This document shows, one piece after another, positions 24,707-33,668 of a stretch of 36,096 nucleotides of DNA. Position 1 is the stretch's first letter, and each line of letters begins with the position of its first letter. The position numbers were made by a program, and so were the translations under genes. The stretch is from Streptomyces purpureus (GTDB lineage Bacteria > Actinomycetota > Actinomycetes > Streptomycetales > Streptomycetaceae). The stretch lies in assembly GCF_014648195.1 (NCBI RefSeq), contig NZ_BMQQ01000037.1, positions 24,479 through 60,574 of the forward strand, read 5' to 3'. The notes beneath the pieces were generated by a model that saw only the letters and a program-made list of their open reading frames with translations, made no database searches and was not told where the DNA came from.

Positions 24707-26563
24707 CTACCCGGGGTAGACCGGCGAGGACCCCGTCTCGACCATCAGCTGCCAGTTCACGCCGCCGACCAGCCGCGCGATGCCGTCGCCCGAGTCGGCG
24801 ACGAGCGGCGCCCGGTCGTCGTTGGCCGCGGCTACCGCCGTCACCTGGTTGAGCCCGGGCAGCAGTCCCGCCGCCGAGGTCGAGCCGTCGGTGCGCAGAT
24901 AGCGGACCTGCTCCACCCCGCCGGCCTCCTTGCCGACGACGACCAGCCTGCTCGGTCCGGCCCAGGACACGGCGGTGACCGTCTCCATGCGCGGCGCGGC
25001 GGCCTGCAGATCGACGACTGAGACGGTCTGCTGTGCCCCGGTCCCCTGCCGCTCGACCCTGCCGATCTTCAGGGTGGTCTTGTCGTCCTTCGTGAGCAGC
25101 AGCGCGATCCGTACCCCGTCGGCGGAGATCCGTATGCCTTCGACGCGGTCGTTCCCGAGCCAGGGGGCTTTCACCTCGATCGGGGCGCCCGCACCGCCGG
25201 ACAGCATCAGCAGCCGCGGGTTCTGCGGATTGCGGTCGGCCACCCACAGGTCCCCGCGCGCGTCCCAACTCGGCGCCGACAGGCGGTCGGCGGCCTGCTT
25301 CGCCTTGCTGGTGACCAGTGGCTCCGGCAGTTCACCGTCCGACATGATCGAGGCGACCCGCAGCTGACGGCCGTCATGGGTGACACCGGCGGCGTGCTTC
25401 TCGTCGCGCGCCACGGCGACCGCGGAGAGCTTCACGACGCCGTTGCCGAACGGGCCCAGTACGTTCTCCGGCTTTCCGACCTCCTTGGCGCCCGCGTCGA
25501 GCAGCGCGAGCCTGCCTTGGGCGTCCACGAAGTACGGGTTGTCGGGGGTGCCCGAGGGGCGGTCGGGGGCGAATTCCTCCGCCTGCGCCTTGCCCACCAC
25601 GCAGAGCTGGGAGCCGTCGGCCCGCTGCAACTCCACCTGCTCGACCCGCACCGACGGCAAATCGGCCAGCGTGAAGAGCAGTTGCGCCGACATCCGGCGG
25701 CACTGCTCGTGCCCGACCTGGGAGGCCTTCTCGTTGAGCGGCACCACCAGCTTGCTCTGGTCGTCGGGCACCAGCGTCCGGACGCCGTCCTTCAGTGCCG
25801 TACCGGTCGGGAAACGCGAGTCGACGACCGGCTTCAGCCAGTTCGTCGGCCCTTCCAGGAGCGCGGTGACGGTCTGCGCCACCGGGTCCAGGCGCGTGAC
25901 CGGGTCCTGCCGCTGCCGGATGTAGACCGGATCGGCGACGACCCAGTCCTGCCCGGAGGCGAAGTAGTACTTGTTGACCGACTGGTAGTTGCGCTGGAAG
26001 TCCGACTCGCTGAGCACCAGACCGGGCGGCAGCTTGTCGATGCGCCACTGCTTGCTCTGGCCGTCCGGCTGGGCCTCCAGGACCAGATGGATCGACTCGC
26101 TGTAGGCGGCGGGCGTCTTCGGCTGGTACGCGTCCCGGGCGTCCACGGTCGCGAGCTGCCGGCCGGAGAGCCGGTAGCTGCGGCCCTGGTTGTCCTGCCC
26201 GGTCGGCTCCGGCTGCTGCCGGTCGGGCGCCGTCGTGAGCACGGTGATGCGCTCCTCGGGCTTCCAACTCTGCGCGGCCTGCTTGGTCAGATACTTCCTG
26301 GCCGTGGCGAAGCCGGGATCGTCGCTGGTCATCGCCTCGAGGAAGCCGTCGACGATGTCGTTCGGCTCGGCGTTCTCCCGCGGCTGCACCGCGTACACCC
26401 GCACCTGCGAGTCGCCCGGCTTGGACGCCTTCACATTGCTGACGTCACCGCTGTCCGGCATCGACGCGCAGCCGGCCAGCAGGACGCCGCCGCATGCGAG
26501 GAGCGCCACCGCCCCCCTGCTGCCGCGCCCACGGCCCGCGTGGTTCCGACGCTCAGCGCCCAA
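24707..26563 (-). CDS. lpqB: Lipoprotein LpqB, MtrAB-associated
   Basis: 618 residues from a TTG at 26563, chosen because GGAGG lies 9 nt upstream and the start overlaps the mtrB stop by 11 bp; a GTG at 26620 is possible but overlaps mtrB by 68 bp. A hydrophobic stretch ends in the lipobox LLAGC with C32, so the protein is anchored outside the membrane. A GerMN-type domain occupies roughly residues 180-320 (TVTALLEGPTNWLKPVV and following). It is followed by a beta-propeller-like C-terminal half with repeated D-G-x-R-x-A strands. In actinobacteria LpqB interacts with the sensor kinase MtrB and modulates its signalling. The position directly after mtrB agrees with that. Confidence 0.95.
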   Translation of the reverse strand: MGAERRNHAGRGRGSRGAVALLACGGVLLAGCASMPDSGDVSNVKASKPGDSQVRVYAVQPRENAEPNDIVDGFLEAMTSDDPGFATARKYLTKQAAQSWKPEERITVLTTAPDRQQPEPTGQDNQGRSYRLSGRQLATVDARDAYQPKTPAAYSESIHLVLEAQPDGQSKQWRIDKLPPGLVLSESDFQRNYQSVNKYYFASGQDWVVADPVYIRQRQDPVTRLDPVAQTVTALLEGPTNWLKPVVDSRFPTGTALKDGVRTLVPDDQSKLVVPLNEKASQVGHEQCRRMSAQLLFTLADLPSVRVEQVELQRADGSQLCVVGKAQAEEFAPDRPSGTPDNPYFVDAQGRLALLDAGAKEVGKPENVLGPFGNGVVKLSAVAVARDEKHAAGVTHDGRQLRVASIMSDGELPEPLVTSKAKQAADRLSAPSWDARGDLWVADRNPQNPRLLMLSGGAGAPIEVKAPWLGNDRVEGIRISADGVRIALLLTKDDKTTLKIGRVERQGTGAQQTVSVVDLQAAAPRMETVTAVSWAGPSRLVVVGKEAGGVEQVRYLRTDGSTSAAGLLPGLNQVTAVAAANDDRAPLVADSGDGIARLVGGVNWQLMVETGSSPVYPG

Positions 26564-28532
26564 GGGTCCTGTCCTCCCGCTCCACGGTCCGGTCCGTACC
26601 GGCCGCCGGCTGCCGCACAACCCGGGCTCCGCTGCCCGGCAGCGCTGTCGGGTCGGCGGCCGCCTGCGGCGGCATCGGGGCGCGCGGCGGCACGCCCAGC
26701 GCGGAGCGCTCCGCCAGCGACTGCCCGGGCAGGCTGCCGCGCCCGCCCGGGCCCCGCTCCTCGGCGGCCGCCCGCTCCCGGTTGCGCCGCGAGTCCTCGG
26801 GCTCCAGGGGTATCGGGGAGCCGCGCAGCGGCTCGTCCGCCGTACGCGGCAGTGTCAGCCGGAACTGCGAGCCGCCGCCGGGCTCGCCCCAGGCCTGGAG
26901 CCAGCCGCCGTGCAACCGGGCGTCCTCCACCGCGATGGACAGGCCCAGGCCCGTACCGCCGGTGGTCCGCGCGCGTGCCGGGTCTGCCCGCCAGAACCTG
27001 TTGAACACTCGGGTCGCCTCGCCCGGCTTCAGCCCGACTCCGTAGTCGCGCACCGCGACGGCCACGGCGCCGCCCGCCGACGCCAGCCGCACCACCACGT
27101 CCCGGCCTTCGCCGTGCTCCACGGCGTTGACGACGAGGTTGCGCAGGACGCGCTCCACGCGCCTGGCGTCGGCCTCGGCGACCACCGGCTGCTCGTCCCC
27201 GACGACCCGGATCCGGGTCCCCTTGCGCTCGGCCAACGGCTCGGCCCCGCCGATCACGCGGCGTACGACCTCACGCAGGTCTATCGCCTCGGCCTCCAGG
27301 GCGGCCGCGCCCGCGTCGAAGCGGCTGATCTCCAGCAGATCGGCGAGCAGCGACTCGAACCGGTCCAGCTGGTCTCCCAGCAGCTCGGCCGAGCGCGCGG
27401 TCACCGGATCGAAGTCGACGCGCGCCTCATGGATGACGTCGGCGGCCATCCGGACGGTCGTGAGCGGGGTGCGCAGCTCGTGCGAGACGTCGGAGACGAA
27501 GCGCCGCTGCATCCGCGACAGCTCCTCCAGCTGCTGGATCTTGAGCTGGAGGTTCTGGGCCATCTTGTTGAAGGCCTCGCCGAGGCGGGCAATGTCGTCC
27601 TCGCCGGTGACCTTCATACGTTCCTGGAGCCGGCCGGCGGAAAGCCGCTCGGCGATCCCCGCGGCCATCCGTACAGGCGTGACGATCTGGCGTACGACGA
27701 GCCAGGCGATGGCGCCGAGCAGCACGACCACGAACAGCCCCGCGGTCGCGAGGGTGCCCTTGACCAGGGCGAGCGAGTCCTCTTCCTGGGTGAGCGGGAA
27801 GAGGTAGTAGAGCTCGTACTGCGTGCCGGAGGCGTCGTTCAGCCGCTTGCCCAGGACCAGCCCGGGCTCGGAGGCCTTGCCGCTGGTGTATTTGATCCGG
27901 GTAAAGGTCTGGTAGGTCCCGGTGCCCTGGGCGACGGAGTCCCGCAGGCCGCTGGGGATGCTCGCGGTCGGGTCGACCTCGCCGGAGGCCCGGGCGCCCC
28001 GGCTGGCGGTGCCCTCGGACTCCAAACTCAGCGCCACCACGTTGAACGCGCTCTGGCCACCACTGGCCAGCTGCTGGACGAGATCGGAGCGCCAGTTCAC
28101 GGAGCTGCCGTTCCGGCCGGCACCGTCCTGCCCGGTCGGCCCCCCCGGGGCGCTCGCCCGGTCCTGCGCGGCCGAGAAACCACCGGCCGCCTGACTCTGG
28201 GCGGCCTTCTCCTTGGCGTCCAGCAGACCGTTGCGGACCTGGCCGATGACCACGAACCCCAGCAGCAGCACCACACCCAGCGACATCAGCAGCGTGCTCG
28301 CGACCACCCGCAGCTGGATGTTCCGCCGCCACAGCCGCATGGCGGGCAGCAGCGGGCGGCGCACCCAGCGCGCGAAGAGCCGGAGCACCGGTCCACCCGG
28401 TGCCCCGTCCTGGAGCAGCCGACCGCCCTGGAACAGGCGGCCGACCCGCGAAGAGTCACGCCCCTGACCGGCAGCCCGCCCCGCACGGACTCCCGGCTTC
28501 CCGGGCTTCGGAGCAGCGCTGCCGCGGGACAT
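26553..28532 (-). CDS. mtrB: Sensor histidine kinase MtrB
   Basis: 659 residues from the ATG at 28532, one base after the mtrA stop. A basic cytoplasmic tail leads to membrane helix 1 (about 75-97), an extracytoplasmic sensor region (about 98-245), helix 2 (about 250-272) and a HAMP linker. The phosphoacceptor histidine is in FVSDVSHELRTPLTT, near residue 349. The ATP-binding domain shows NLVVNAVEHGEG (N box), DYGVGL (G1), FNRFWRAD (F box) and GTGLGLSIA (G2). The proline-rich tail is probably disordered. MtrB phosphorylates MtrA; in Streptomyces the pair coordinates development, cell wall and antibiotic genes. Confidence 0.96.
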   Translation of the reverse strand: MSRGSAAPKPGKPGVRAGRAAGQGRDSSRVGRLFQGGRLLQDGAPGGPVLRLFARWVRRPLLPAMRLWRRNIQLRVVASTLLMSLGVVLLLGFVVIGQVRNGLLDAKEKAAQSQAAGGFSAAQDRASAPGGPTGQDGAGRNGSSVNWRSDLVQQLASGGQSAFNVVALSLESEGTASRGARASGEVDPTASIPSGLRDSVAQGTGTYQTFTRIKYTSGKASEPGLVLGKRLNDASGTQYELYYLFPLTQEEDSLALVKGTLATAGLFVVVLLGAIAWLVVRQIVTPVRMAAGIAERLSAGRLQERMKVTGEDDIARLGEAFNKMAQNLQLKIQQLEELSRMQRRFVSDVSHELRTPLTTVRMAADVIHEARVDFDPVTARSAELLGDQLDRFESLLADLLEISRFDAGAAALEAEAIDLREVVRRVIGGAEPLAERKGTRIRVVGDEQPVVAEADARRVERVLRNLVVNAVEHGEGRDVVVRLASAGGAVAVAVRDYGVGLKPGEATRVFNRFWRADPARARTTGGTGLGLSIAVEDARLHGGWLQAWGEPGGGSQFRLTLPRTADEPLRGSPIPLEPEDSRRNRERAAAEERGPGGRGSLPGQSLAERSALGVPPRAPMPPQAAADPTALPGSGARVVRQPAAGTDRTVEREDRTLGR

Positions 28533-28533
28533 G

Positions 28534-29211
28534 TCAGCTCGGTCCGGCCTTGTAACCGACACCACGGACGGTCACGACGATCTCCGGGCGCTCGGGGTCC
28601 TTCTCGACCTTGGAGCGCAACCGCTGGACATGCACGTTCACCAGCCGGGTGTCCGCGGCGTGGCGGTAGCCCCAGACCTGCTCGAGGAGCACCTCGCGGG
28701 TGAACACCTGCCACGGCTTACGGGCCAGCGCCACGAGGAGATCGAACTCGAGCGGGGTGAGGGCGATGGACTGCCCGTCCCGCTTGACCGAGTGACCCGC
28801 CACGTCGATGACCAGATCGCCGATGGCCAGCTGCTCCGGCGCCGGCTCCTCGGACCTCCGCAGCCGCGCCCGGATACGGGCGACGAGCTCCTTCGGCTTG
28901 AACGGCTTGACGATGTAGTCGTCGGCCCCGGACTCCAGGCCCACCACGACGTCGACCGTGTCGCTTTTGGCCGTGAGCATGACGATGGGCACACCGGACT
29001 CGGCCCTGATGAGCCGGCACACCTCGATGCCGTCCCGACCGGGCAGCATGAGATCCAGCAGCACCAGGTCCGGCTTGGCCTCACGGAAAGCGGCGAGTGC
29101 CTTGTCGCCGTCCGCTACGAACGACGGCTCGAAACCTTCACCCCGCAGCACAATCCCGAGCATCTCGGCCAGTGCGGTGTCGTCATCGACGACAAGGACG
29201 CGTCCCTTCAT
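28534..29211 (-). CDS. mtrA: OmpR-family response regulator MtrA
   Basis: 225 residues from the ATG at 29211. The receiver domain has D9/D10 as acidic pocket, D53 as phosphorylation site in LVLLDLMLPG, T in MLTAKS and the lysine in YIVKPFKPKELVAR. The winged-helix DNA-binding domain follows from about residue 130, ending RLRSKVEKDPERPEIVVTVRGVGYK. The protein is intact and highly typical. Only 15 bp separate it from the mtnA stop, so it is either cotranscribed with mtnA or driven by a promoter inside mtnA. No strong ribosome site is seen. Confidence 0.97.
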   Translation of the reverse strand: MKGRVLVVDDDTALAEMLGIVLRGEGFEPSFVADGDKALAAFREAKPDLVLLDLMLPGRDGIEVCRLIRAESGVPIVMLTAKSDTVDVVVGLESGADDYIVKPFKPKELVARIRARLRRSEEPAPEQLAIGDLVIDVAGHSVKRDGQSIALTPLEFDLLVALARKPWQVFTREVLLEQVWGYRHAADTRLVNVHVQRLRSKVEKDPERPEIVVTVRGVGYKAGPS

Positions 29212-29226
29212 ATCGACATCATCCCA

Positions 29227-30375
29227 TTAGCCAATCGTTACCTGTCGTGACCTGGCACACAGCTTCGCCACCTCGTCCCCGGTGACCGGGGACACCACCC
29301 CCAGCTCGGTGACGATCGCCGTCACCAACTCCGGTGGCGTGACGTCGAATGCGGGGTTGTACGCCTGCGTTCCCAGCGGGGCCACGGGCAGCCAGGTTCC
29401 GGCCTCCGGACCGACGCCGACGGCGTGCGGAGCTGTGAGCTCGGTCACTTCATAGGCCGCTCTCTGCTCCACCTCGATCGACGCCCCGTCCGGGGTGTCC
29501 GGATCGATCGTCGTGCGGGGAGCCACCACGATGAACGGCACATGGTGGTACTTCGCCAGCACGGCGAGGGGATAGCTTCCCACCTTGTTGGCCACCGAGC
29601 CGTCGGCCGCGATCCGGTCGGCACCGATCAGCACCGCGTCCACCTCCCCCGCCGCGAAGAGCGAACCCGCCGCGTTGTCCGTGAGCAGGGTGTACGCCAT
29701 GCCGTTACGGGCCGCCTCGTACGCGGTGAGCCGGGCGCCCTGGAGCAGGGGCCGGGTCTCGTCGACCCACAGTCTGCGCAGGCTGCCCGCCCGGTGCGCC
29801 TCCAGCGCCACGGCGAACGCGGTGCCCTCCCCGCCCGAGACCAGCGCCCCGGTGTTGCAGTGGGTGAGGATCCTGTGGCTGCCTCCCGGCAAGAGCTCGT
29901 CGAGGAGCGCCAGGCCGTGCGCGGCCATCCGCCTGCTGGCCTCGGCGTCCTGCCGGTGCAGCTCGCGGGCGGCGGCCAGCGTGGCCGAGGCCGCCCCCTC
30001 GGGGCCGGCGCCGTTCTTCACCGCGGCCCGGTGGGCCTCGGCGGCCCGCCGTACGCCGTACGCCAGGTTCACCGCGGTGGGGCGCGCCTCCGCCAGCAGC
30101 TCCGCCGCCTCCTCGACGTCGTAGCCCCGCAGCGCGGCCAGGGAGACGCCGTAGGCCCCCGCGATGCCGAGGAGTGGCGCACCGCGCACGGCGAGCGTCT
30201 GGATCGCGTCGACCAGGGCGGGCACATCGGTGCAGACGAGGGTGGACTCCTCCACGGGCAGCCTTCTCTGGTCGAGGAGGACAAGCACCGGCCCTTCGGG
30301 CGGTTCCTCCCAGCGCAGGACAGGGAGGGTGGGTGGCTCAGTTCCGACGGGGGTTTGTACGTACTGATCAGCCAT
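29227..30375 (-). CDS. mtnA: Methylthioribose-1-phosphate isomerase (eIF2B-alpha-like)
   Basis: Converts 5-methylthioribose 1-phosphate to methylthioribulose 1-phosphate in the methionine salvage pathway, in the cytosol. 382 residues from the ATG at 30375. Family motifs are IQTLAVRGAPLLGIAGAYG near 58-76, the catalytic cysteine C173 in ILTHCNTGAL, and the catalytic aspartate D253 in VLIGADRIAADGSVANKVGSY. PFIVVAPRTTID and AYNPAFDVTPPELV follow, as in true MtnA rather than eIF2B. Other methionine-salvage genes are not in the window. It sits at the head of a possible mtnA-mtrA-mtrB-lpqB transcript and is divergent from the operon starting at 30558. Confidence 0.93.
   Translation of the reverse strand: MADQYVQTPVGTEPPTLPVLRWEEPPEGPVLVLLDQRRLPVEESTLVCTDVPALVDAIQTLAVRGAPLLGIAGAYGVSLAALRGYDVEEAAELLAEARPTAVNLAYGVRRAAEAHRAAVKNGAGPEGAASATLAAARELHRQDAEASRRMAAHGLALLDELLPGGSHRILTHCNTGALVSGGEGTAFAVALEAHRAGSLRRLWVDETRPLLQGARLTAYEAARNGMAYTLLTDNAAGSLFAAGEVDAVLIGADRIAADGSVANKVGSYPLAVLAKYHHVPFIVVAPRTTIDPDTPDGASIEVEQRAAYEVTELTAPHAVGVGPEAGTWLPVAPLGTQAYNPAFDVTPPELVTAIVTELGVVSPVTGDEVAKLCARSRQVTIG
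29237..29251 (-). promoter_or_regulatory. Candidate MtrA autoregulatory site (direct GTNAC repeat)
   Basis: On the mtrA strand GTCAC (29251-29247) and GTAAC (29241-29237) stand 10 bp apart start to start. They resemble the direct repeats bound by MtrA and other OmpR-type regulators. The site lies inside the last codons of mtnA, 26 to 40 bp before the mtrA start. Confidence 0.45.
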
Positions 30376-30557
30376 CCGCACAGTCTGCCCGGTGCGACGC
30401 CGACAATGAAGGTGCACAGGAGATCCCCGGCCTGACCCGCGGTGGGGGCCCGCGTGGCACGATGGGCGCCATCCGGCCGTCCCAAGGGGCGACCGGGCAC
30501 CGTGCCAGAGCCGGCTCGCCGAGCCTGCCCCGCGACCATTCCTCGAGGTGGACGACC

Positions 30558-31790
30558 GTGAACGACTCTCCGGGCTGGGCTTCGCCCGGATCCGCCCCCT
30601 CCGACGGCCACGACGACAACGCCTCCGTGCCCCGGCCCTCCGAGCCGGCCGACGGCAGCGGTGCCGGTTCCAAGTGGTCCAAGGAACAGCCGCCCGTCGG
30701 CCAGTGGTCCCCGTCGACCGCTCCCGGTCCCGGTCATGTTCCGCCGTCGGCGCCCGTTCCGGGCTGGGGCGGCCCCGGCCGCCAGGGCGGATGGGGTCAG
30801 CCGCCGGCCGCGAAGCCGGGCGTCATCCCGCTGCGCCCGCTCGGCGTCGGCGAGATCCTCGACGGCGCGGTCTCCACGCTCCGGGCGCACTGGCGCACCA
30901 TCCTCGGGGTCACGATCACCGTCTCCGTGATTACCCAGTTCTGCGACATCCTCGTCCAGCGCTATCTCGTTCCGGCGCCCCCACAGGCGAACCCCGACGC
31001 GAGCCCGGCAGAGGCCCTCGACGACGCCGTGGAGAGTCTGCAGACCAGTCTCATCGGCCTGGGCCCGACGCTGCTCATCGCCCTCGTCGGCACCCTGGTC
31101 ACGACGGCGCTGTTGACGATCGTGGTCAGCCGCTCGGTCCTCGGCCGCCCGGTCACACTCGGCGAAGCCTGGGCCGAAGCCCGCCCCCGTCTTCCTCAGC
31201 TCCTCGGTCTCACGCTCCTTCTCCCCATGATCAGCGCCGGGATCATGGCCGTGGGCCTGATCCCCGGCGCCTTGATCGGCGGCGCGGCGGGAGCCGCGCT
31301 GATCGGACTGGGCGGGATCGCCGCAGTCTGCGTCGTCTTCTGGCTGATGATCCGGTTCAGCCTCGCCTCCCCTGCCCTGATGCTGGAACGCCAGGGCGTC
31401 GTGGCGGCGATGCGCCGCTCGGCCAAGCTTGTCCAGGGCGCCTGGTGGCGGGTCTTCGGCGTGCTGGCCCTCACGCTGCTCCTGACGCTGCTGGTCTCCA
31501 TGATCATCGCCATTCCGTTCACCTTCGCCGCCTTCGCGGCCGAGGGTGAAGGCCTGAGCGGTCTGATGTCCGGCAAGGCCCCGGAGTTCGGCAGGACCTT
31601 CCTGATCATCAGCGGGATCGGGGCGGTGATCGCCTCCTCCATCACGTACCCGATCCAGTCCGGCGTGACCGTCCTGCTCTACGTGGACCAGCGCATCCGC
31701 CGCGAAGCGCTCGACCTCGAACTCGCCCGCTCCGCCGGCCTCCCCGGCTACGGCCCCGCCTCTCCCGGCCACGACCCGACCAGGAGCTGA
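30558..31790 (+). CDS. Polytopic membrane protein, GPDPase-membrane-domain-like
   Basis: 410 residues from the GTG at 30558, with GAGG about 9 nt upstream. The first 90 residues are proline-, glycine- and serine-rich and probably cytoplasmic. After GVIPLRPLGVGEILDGAVSTLRAHWRTI come about six hydrophobic helices, arranged as in the membrane domain found fused to glycerophosphodiester phosphodiesterases. No phosphodiesterase domain is present. A cytoplasmic loop reads LASPALMLERQGVVAAMRRSAKLVQGAWWRVFG, a pattern conserved in this actinobacterial family. It heads an operon with DUF4129, DUF4350, MoxR and DUF58 genes. The function is unknown; the context suggests envelope work. Confidence 0.8.
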   Translation: MNDSPGWASPGSAPSDGHDDNASVPRPSEPADGSGAGSKWSKEQPPVGQWSPSTAPGPGHVPPSAPVPGWGGPGRQGGWGQPPAAKPGVIPLRPLGVGEILDGAVSTLRAHWRTILGVTITVSVITQFCDILVQRYLVPAPPQANPDASPAEALDDAVESLQTSLIGLGPTLLIALVGTLVTTALLTIVVSRSVLGRPVTLGEAWAEARPRLPQLLGLTLLLPMISAGIMAVGLIPGALIGGAAGAALIGLGGIAAVCVVFWLMIRFSLASPALMLERQGVVAAMRRSAKLVQGAWWRVFGVLALTLLLTLLVSMIIAIPFTFAAFAAEGEGLSGLMSGKAPEFGRTFLIISGIGAVIASSITYPIQSGVTVLLYVDQRIRREALDLELARSAGLPGYGPASPGHDPTRS

Positions 31791-31794
31791 TGCG

Positions 31795-32478
31795 GTGTCC
31801 ACCACGGGGGGCACGACAACAGCGGCACTGAGCCGCGCGATCAGCGACGTACCGGTGGACACCTCCCGCGTCCCCGCCCGCGAGGCGGCGGAGCGGGAGC
31901 TGTCCAAGCCGATGTACCACGAGAACGATCCCAACCTCCTCCAGGAGGCCCTGGACCGCTTCTGGGAATGGGTCGGAGATCTCTTCGCGGCCGCCTCCGG
32001 GGCCTCTCCCGGAGGCACGCTGGGCCTCGTCGCCATCGTCCTTGTCGTCCTCGCGGTCGTCGGCGCCCTGTGGTGGCGGCTCGGCACCCCCAGGCGCACC
32101 CCTGGCACCGCGGACTCCCTCTTCGAGGACGGGCCCCGTACCGCCGCGGAACACCGCTCGACCGCCGAACGGCATGCCGCCGCCGACCGCTGGAACCAAG
32201 CCGTCCAGGAGCGGATGCGGGCCATCGTCCGCTCTCTGGAGGAGCGCACCCTCCTCGACCCCCGCCCCGGGCGCACCGCCGACGAGGCGGCCGCCGAGGC
32301 CGGCCGGCCCCTCCCGGCCCACGCGGACGAACTCCGCGCCGCGGCCCGCGTCTTCGACGACATCACGTACGGCGGACGCACCGCCGACGCCTCCGCGTAC
32401 CACCGGGTCCGCGAGCTCGACGAGTCCCTGGAGCGCACGAAGCCCGACCTGGCGGCGGCCCCGGGAGGCGCAGCGTGA
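31795..32478 (+). CDS. DUF4129 membrane protein
   Basis: 227 residues from the GTG at 31795, with AGGAG 8 nt upstream (inside the preceding stop region). The N-terminal part contains PMYHENDPNLLQEALDRFWEWVGDLF, then one clear membrane helix (about 74-94, GLVAIVLVVLAVVGALWW). The cytoplasmic part holds the DUF4129 pattern: AAADRWNQAVQERMRAIVRSLEERTLLDPRPGRTADEAA, then a helix ending in LERT. DUF4129 proteins are regular companions of MoxR and DUF58 genes, sometimes fused to transglutaminases. No enzymatic residues are visible. The stop overlaps the next start by 4 bp. Confidence 0.85.
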   Translation: MSTTGGTTTAALSRAISDVPVDTSRVPAREAAERELSKPMYHENDPNLLQEALDRFWEWVGDLFAAASGASPGGTLGLVAIVLVVLAVVGALWWRLGTPRRTPGTADSLFEDGPRTAAEHRSTAERHAAADRWNQAVQERMRAIVRSLEERTLLDPRPGRTADEAAAEAGRPLPAHADELRAAARVFDDITYGGRTADASAYHRVRELDESLERTKPDLAAAPGGAA

Positions 32479-33668
32479 GCACCACGCCCACGACCTCCAC
32501 GTCGACCGCCCTGACGGCACACCAGATCTGGACCCGGACCCGCGGCATCCTGCTCGCCCTGGCCATCCTCGTCACCGCCGGCATCGTCATGGCCGCCGTC
32601 CGCTCCGGCGACCACCACGGCCGCCTCGACCCGCGCTCCGCCGACCAGTACGGCAGCCGCGCCGTGGCCGAACTCCTCAAGACCGAGGGCGTCACCATCC
32701 GCGTCGCCACCACCCTCGACGAGGCCACCTCCGAGACGGGCACGGACACGACCCTCCTGGTCACCACCCCCGATCTGCTGACGGAAACTCAACAGCAGGA
32801 TCTCCGCTCGGCGATGGCCAAGCCCGGCACCCGCACGGTCCTCCTCGCCCCGGGCCGGCCTTCCGTCGGGACCCTGGTCCCCGGCATCAGCGCGAAGTCT
32901 CCGGTCCCCGTCGAAGCCCGCGCACCACAGTGCTCCTTCCCGGCCGCCGTCCGCGCGGGCAGCGCCGACATCGGCGGCGAGCGCTACGCCACGGAACGCC
33001 CACCCACCGAGTCCTGCTACCTCAGCGACGGTCTGCCGACCCTGCTCCGCATCGACGCCGCGGGCACCGACACCATCCTCATCGGCTCGCCGGACCTCCT
33101 CTACAACGACCGTCTCGACAAGGAGGGCAACGCCTCGCTCGCCCTCCAACTCCTCGGCTCCCGGCCCCATCTGGTCTGGTACCTCCCCTCACTCTCCGAC
33201 TCCTCCGCCCGCGACGAGCTCGACGAGGCAGAAGAGACCGCCTTCGTCGATCTCATCCCGTCCGGATGGCTGTGGGGCACCCTCCAGCTCACGATCGCCG
33301 CCGTGCTCGCCGCCATCTGGCGAGCCCGCCGCCTCGGCCCCCTCGTCGCCGAACGCCTCCCGGTCGCCATCCGCGCCTCCGAAGCGACCGAGGGCCGCGC
33401 CCGCCTCTACCGCAAAGCCAACGCCCGCGACCGCGCCGCCTCCGTACTCCGCGCCGCCGCACGCACCCGCCTGGCCCCGCTCCTCGGCGTCCCCGCACGC
33501 GACGCCCACTCCCCCGAGGCCCTTCTCCCGGCGCTCTCCAGCCGTCTCCCCGACGGCGCCCGGGATCTCACCGACCTGCTCTTCGGCCCCGCTCCCGCCG
33601 ACGACACCGCTCTTGTCCGCCTGGCAGACCAACTCGACGCCCTCGAAAGAGAGGTACGCACCTCATGA
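32475..33668 (+). CDS. DUF4350 membrane protein
   Basis: 397 residues from the GTG at 32475 (GTGA overlap with the upstream stop; GGGAGG at 32463-32468). One membrane helix near residues 28-46 and a second near 262-280 enclose an extracytoplasmic domain. That domain contains the DUF4350 features: SADQYGSRAVAELLKTEGVTI, then TTLLVTTPDLLTE, GTRTVLLAPG, and a late IGSPDLLYNDRLDKEGNASLALQLLG, resembling a periplasmic Rossmann-like or glutamine-amidotransferase-like fold without catalytic residues. The C-terminal cytoplasmic part includes RARRLGPLVAERLPVAIRASEATEGRARLYRKANARDRAASVLR. Function unknown. Confidence 0.85.
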   Translation: MSTTPTTSTSTALTAHQIWTRTRGILLALAILVTAGIVMAAVRSGDHHGRLDPRSADQYGSRAVAELLKTEGVTIRVATTLDEATSETGTDTTLLVTTPDLLTETQQQDLRSAMAKPGTRTVLLAPGRPSVGTLVPGISAKSPVPVEARAPQCSFPAAVRAGSADIGGERYATERPPTESCYLSDGLPTLLRIDAAGTDTILIGSPDLLYNDRLDKEGNASLALQLLGSRPHLVWYLPSLSDSSARDELDEAEETAFVDLIPSGWLWGTLQLTIAAVLAAIWRARRLGPLVAERLPVAIRASEATEGRARLYRKANARDRAASVLRAAARTRLAPLLGVPARDAHSPEALLPALSSRLPDGARDLTDLLFGPAPADDTALVRLADQLDALEREVRTS

